Source: JBGSKV01 sp041740975
GTDB taxonomy: Bacteria > Bdellovibrionota_B > Oligoflexia > Oligoflexales > JALZUQ01
Assembly (NCBI GenBank): GCA_041740975.1
Contig: JBGSKV010000031.1
Span: forward strand, 1 to 15,284
Direction: 5' to 3'
Length of the DNA stretch: 15,284 bases
Shown here: positions 14,800-15,284 of the stretch, piece after piece
Numbering within the stretch: the first letter of the stretch is position 1
Layout: each line of letters starts with the position of its first letter
Translations under genes and position numbers: made by a program
The notes under the pieces: generated by a model
Databases searched by the model: none
The model's input: only the letters and a program-made list of their open reading frames with translations
Told to the model about the DNA's origin: nothing

Positions 14800-15075
14800 A
14801 TGAAGATTCATTTTGAATTACTAGCCGCCTTAGCCTTTATAGCCCTGACAACGAGTGCATGCGGAGAGCTTCCAGGTTTAAGTGGCGTTAAAAGCGATCC
14901 GAAAGTCACGGACGTAACTAAAAAAGATAAACCAGTCGTCAAAAAACCTGTGGTCGGAACTCCGACAGATCTCCCCGTTGAGGAGGAGCCAATTGAAACT
15001 ATAAATGGCCAACAACCACAACAGCAGCAACAACAGCAGCAACAACAACAACAACAGCAGCAGCAACAACAATAG
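14800..15075 (+). CDS. Small lipoprotein with C-terminal polyglutamine tract
   Basis: 91 residues from ATG 14800. MKIHFELLAALAFIALTTSAC gives a signal peptide and a lipobox-like TSAC with Cys21, followed by GELPGL; it is likely lipid-anchored. The middle is a Lys/Pro/Glu-rich linker (KKDKPVVKKPVVGTPTDLPV, then EEEPIETING). The C-terminus is QQP and then 18 consecutive glutamines right up to the stop, coded by mixed CAA and CAG. No globular domain is visible and I recognise no family. It stands alone between two terminators. A role as a cell-wall or surface linker is only a guess; the length of the Gln run may vary between strains by slippage. Confidence 0.8.
   Translation: MKIHFELLAALAFIALTTSACGELPGLSGVKSDPKVTDVTKKDKPVVKKPVVGTPTDLPVEEEPIETINGQQPQQQQQQQQQQQQQQQQQQ
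15019..15072 (+). repeat. (CAA/CAG)18 trinucleotide repeat, polyglutamine tract
   Basis: Eighteen in-frame CAR codons. The mix (12 or so CAA, the rest CAG, in short blocks) lowers slippage compared with a pure repeat and suggests the glutamines themselves are kept. Confidence 0.97.
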
Positions 15076-15095
15076 TCATCAAAGAATTCTGAATG

Positions 15096-15127
15096 AAAAC
15101 TCCGCCGGCAAGGCGGAGTTTTTTTTT
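15096..15127 (+). terminator. Rho-independent terminator of the poly-Gln lipoprotein gene
   Basis: AAAACTCCGCC (15096-15106) pairs with GGCGGAGTTTT (15112-15122) around GGCAA, within a run of 9 T (15119-15127). It lies ~20 bases after the stop. Confidence 0.93.
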
Positions 15128-15153
15128 CAAAAAAATATAGATTAATGAACATT

Positions 15154-15170
15154 CGGCCGCTCCGCGGCCG
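15154..15170. repeat. GC-rich inverted repeat
   Basis: CGGCCGC (15154-15160) and GCGGCCG (15164-15170) around TCC. There is no T-run on either side, so it is not a simple terminator. It sits between two terminator-like hairpins. Confidence 0.75.
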
Positions 15171-15183
15171 GGTATCTAAATTT

Positions 15184-15220
15184 GCTCCGCCTTTCACAGG
15201 TGGAGCTTTTATTTTTTTTT
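15184..15220 (+). terminator. Second terminator-like hairpin
   Basis: GCTCCGCC (15184-15191) pairs with GGTGGAGC (15199-15206) with one G-U, followed by TTTTA and 9 T (15207-15220). It could back up the first terminator or end a short transcript starting between them. Confidence 0.7.
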
Positions 15221-15283
15221 GCGAAGAGTTGATGGAAACTTCCCAGCACTGTCTCCAGAGGGTGCGCTTGCCTGCCAGACCAC
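15209..15283 (-). CDS. Possible 3' end of a minus-strand gene cut by the window edge
   Basis: A minus-strand frame open from the window edge reads VVWQASAPSGDSAGKFPSTL and ends RKKK-stop at 15209-15211, 24 residues in all. The basic tail and the stop within the T-rich side of the hairpin fit a gene end. Another minus frame and a short plus frame are also open here, so the assignment is weak and no function can be given. Confidence 0.28.
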   Translation of the reverse strand: MVWQASAPSGDSAGKFPSTLRKKK

Positions 15284-15284
15284 G

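Noticed and set aside
14808..15197. Minus-strand frame with a long run of cysteines, and an overlapping poly-Leu frame
   Set aside because: Both are the complement of the CAA/CAG repeat and have no ribosome-binding site.
15232..15284. ATG at 15232 as the start of a plus-strand gene
   Set aside because: Only 17 codons are visible, with a weak ribosome-binding site and directly after a terminator; it cannot be supported.
1..15284. CRISPR array, tRNA, rRNA or transposase genes
   Set aside because: No regularly spaced repeats, cloverleaf or transposase motifs were seen on either strand.

Overview
The window looks like ordinary chromosome from a Gram-negative bacterium. The evidence is signal peptides, lipoproteins, an outer-membrane barrel, a tripartite efflux system and strong AGGA/AGGAGG ribosome-binding sites. 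The mix of an ABC1 kinase with a long helical N-terminus, small secreted proteins and a BirA-CoaX fusion, with no LexA-type box seen before recA, made me think of the Bdellovibrionota. That placement is an inference (about 50-60%) and no feature here proves it. I see no phage, insertion-sequence transposase, CRISPR array, tRNA or rRNA.

Layout: (1) 3-1913, the 3' part of an ABC1/UbiB-like atypical kinase, converging on (2) a cyclophilin at 2008-2433 (minus). Between them lies a perfect 102-bp palindrome that holds both stop codons and a bidirectional terminator. (3) 2591-8056 is a two-gene efflux operon: a lipoprotein adaptor, then a 1472-residue protein in which a complete RND permease is fused in frame to a TolC-family outer-membrane channel. 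(4) 8036-10073 (minus) holds a small secreted protein, a TerB-like protein and an outer-membrane barrel protein; the last two form a tight pair. (5) 10236-10751 (minus) is an exported thioredoxin-like protein with its own promoter and terminator. It is divergent from (6) 10871-12349, a BirA-CoaX fusion for biotin attachment and coenzyme A synthesis. (7) After a 258-bp gap with a TATAAT box and a structured leader come a CysZ/EI24-type membrane protein and recA. (8) A small lipoprotein ending in 18 glutamines follows, then a cluster of hairpins, and possibly the 3' end of a minus-strand gene at the window edge.

The most unusual item is the efflux operon. The adaptor seems to lack the alpha-helical hairpin that normally grips TolC. 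The TolC domain is instead joined to the permease through a 13th hydrophobic segment ending in a plausible signal-peptidase site (A1062/E1063). The topology fits: RND permeases end in the cytoplasm after TM12, so one extra segment would place the channel domain in the periplasm. The pump is therefore either a permanently tethered permease-channel or a polyprotein cut after export. Either would be an uncommon way to build a tripartite pump, and the missing adaptor hairpin may be linked to it.
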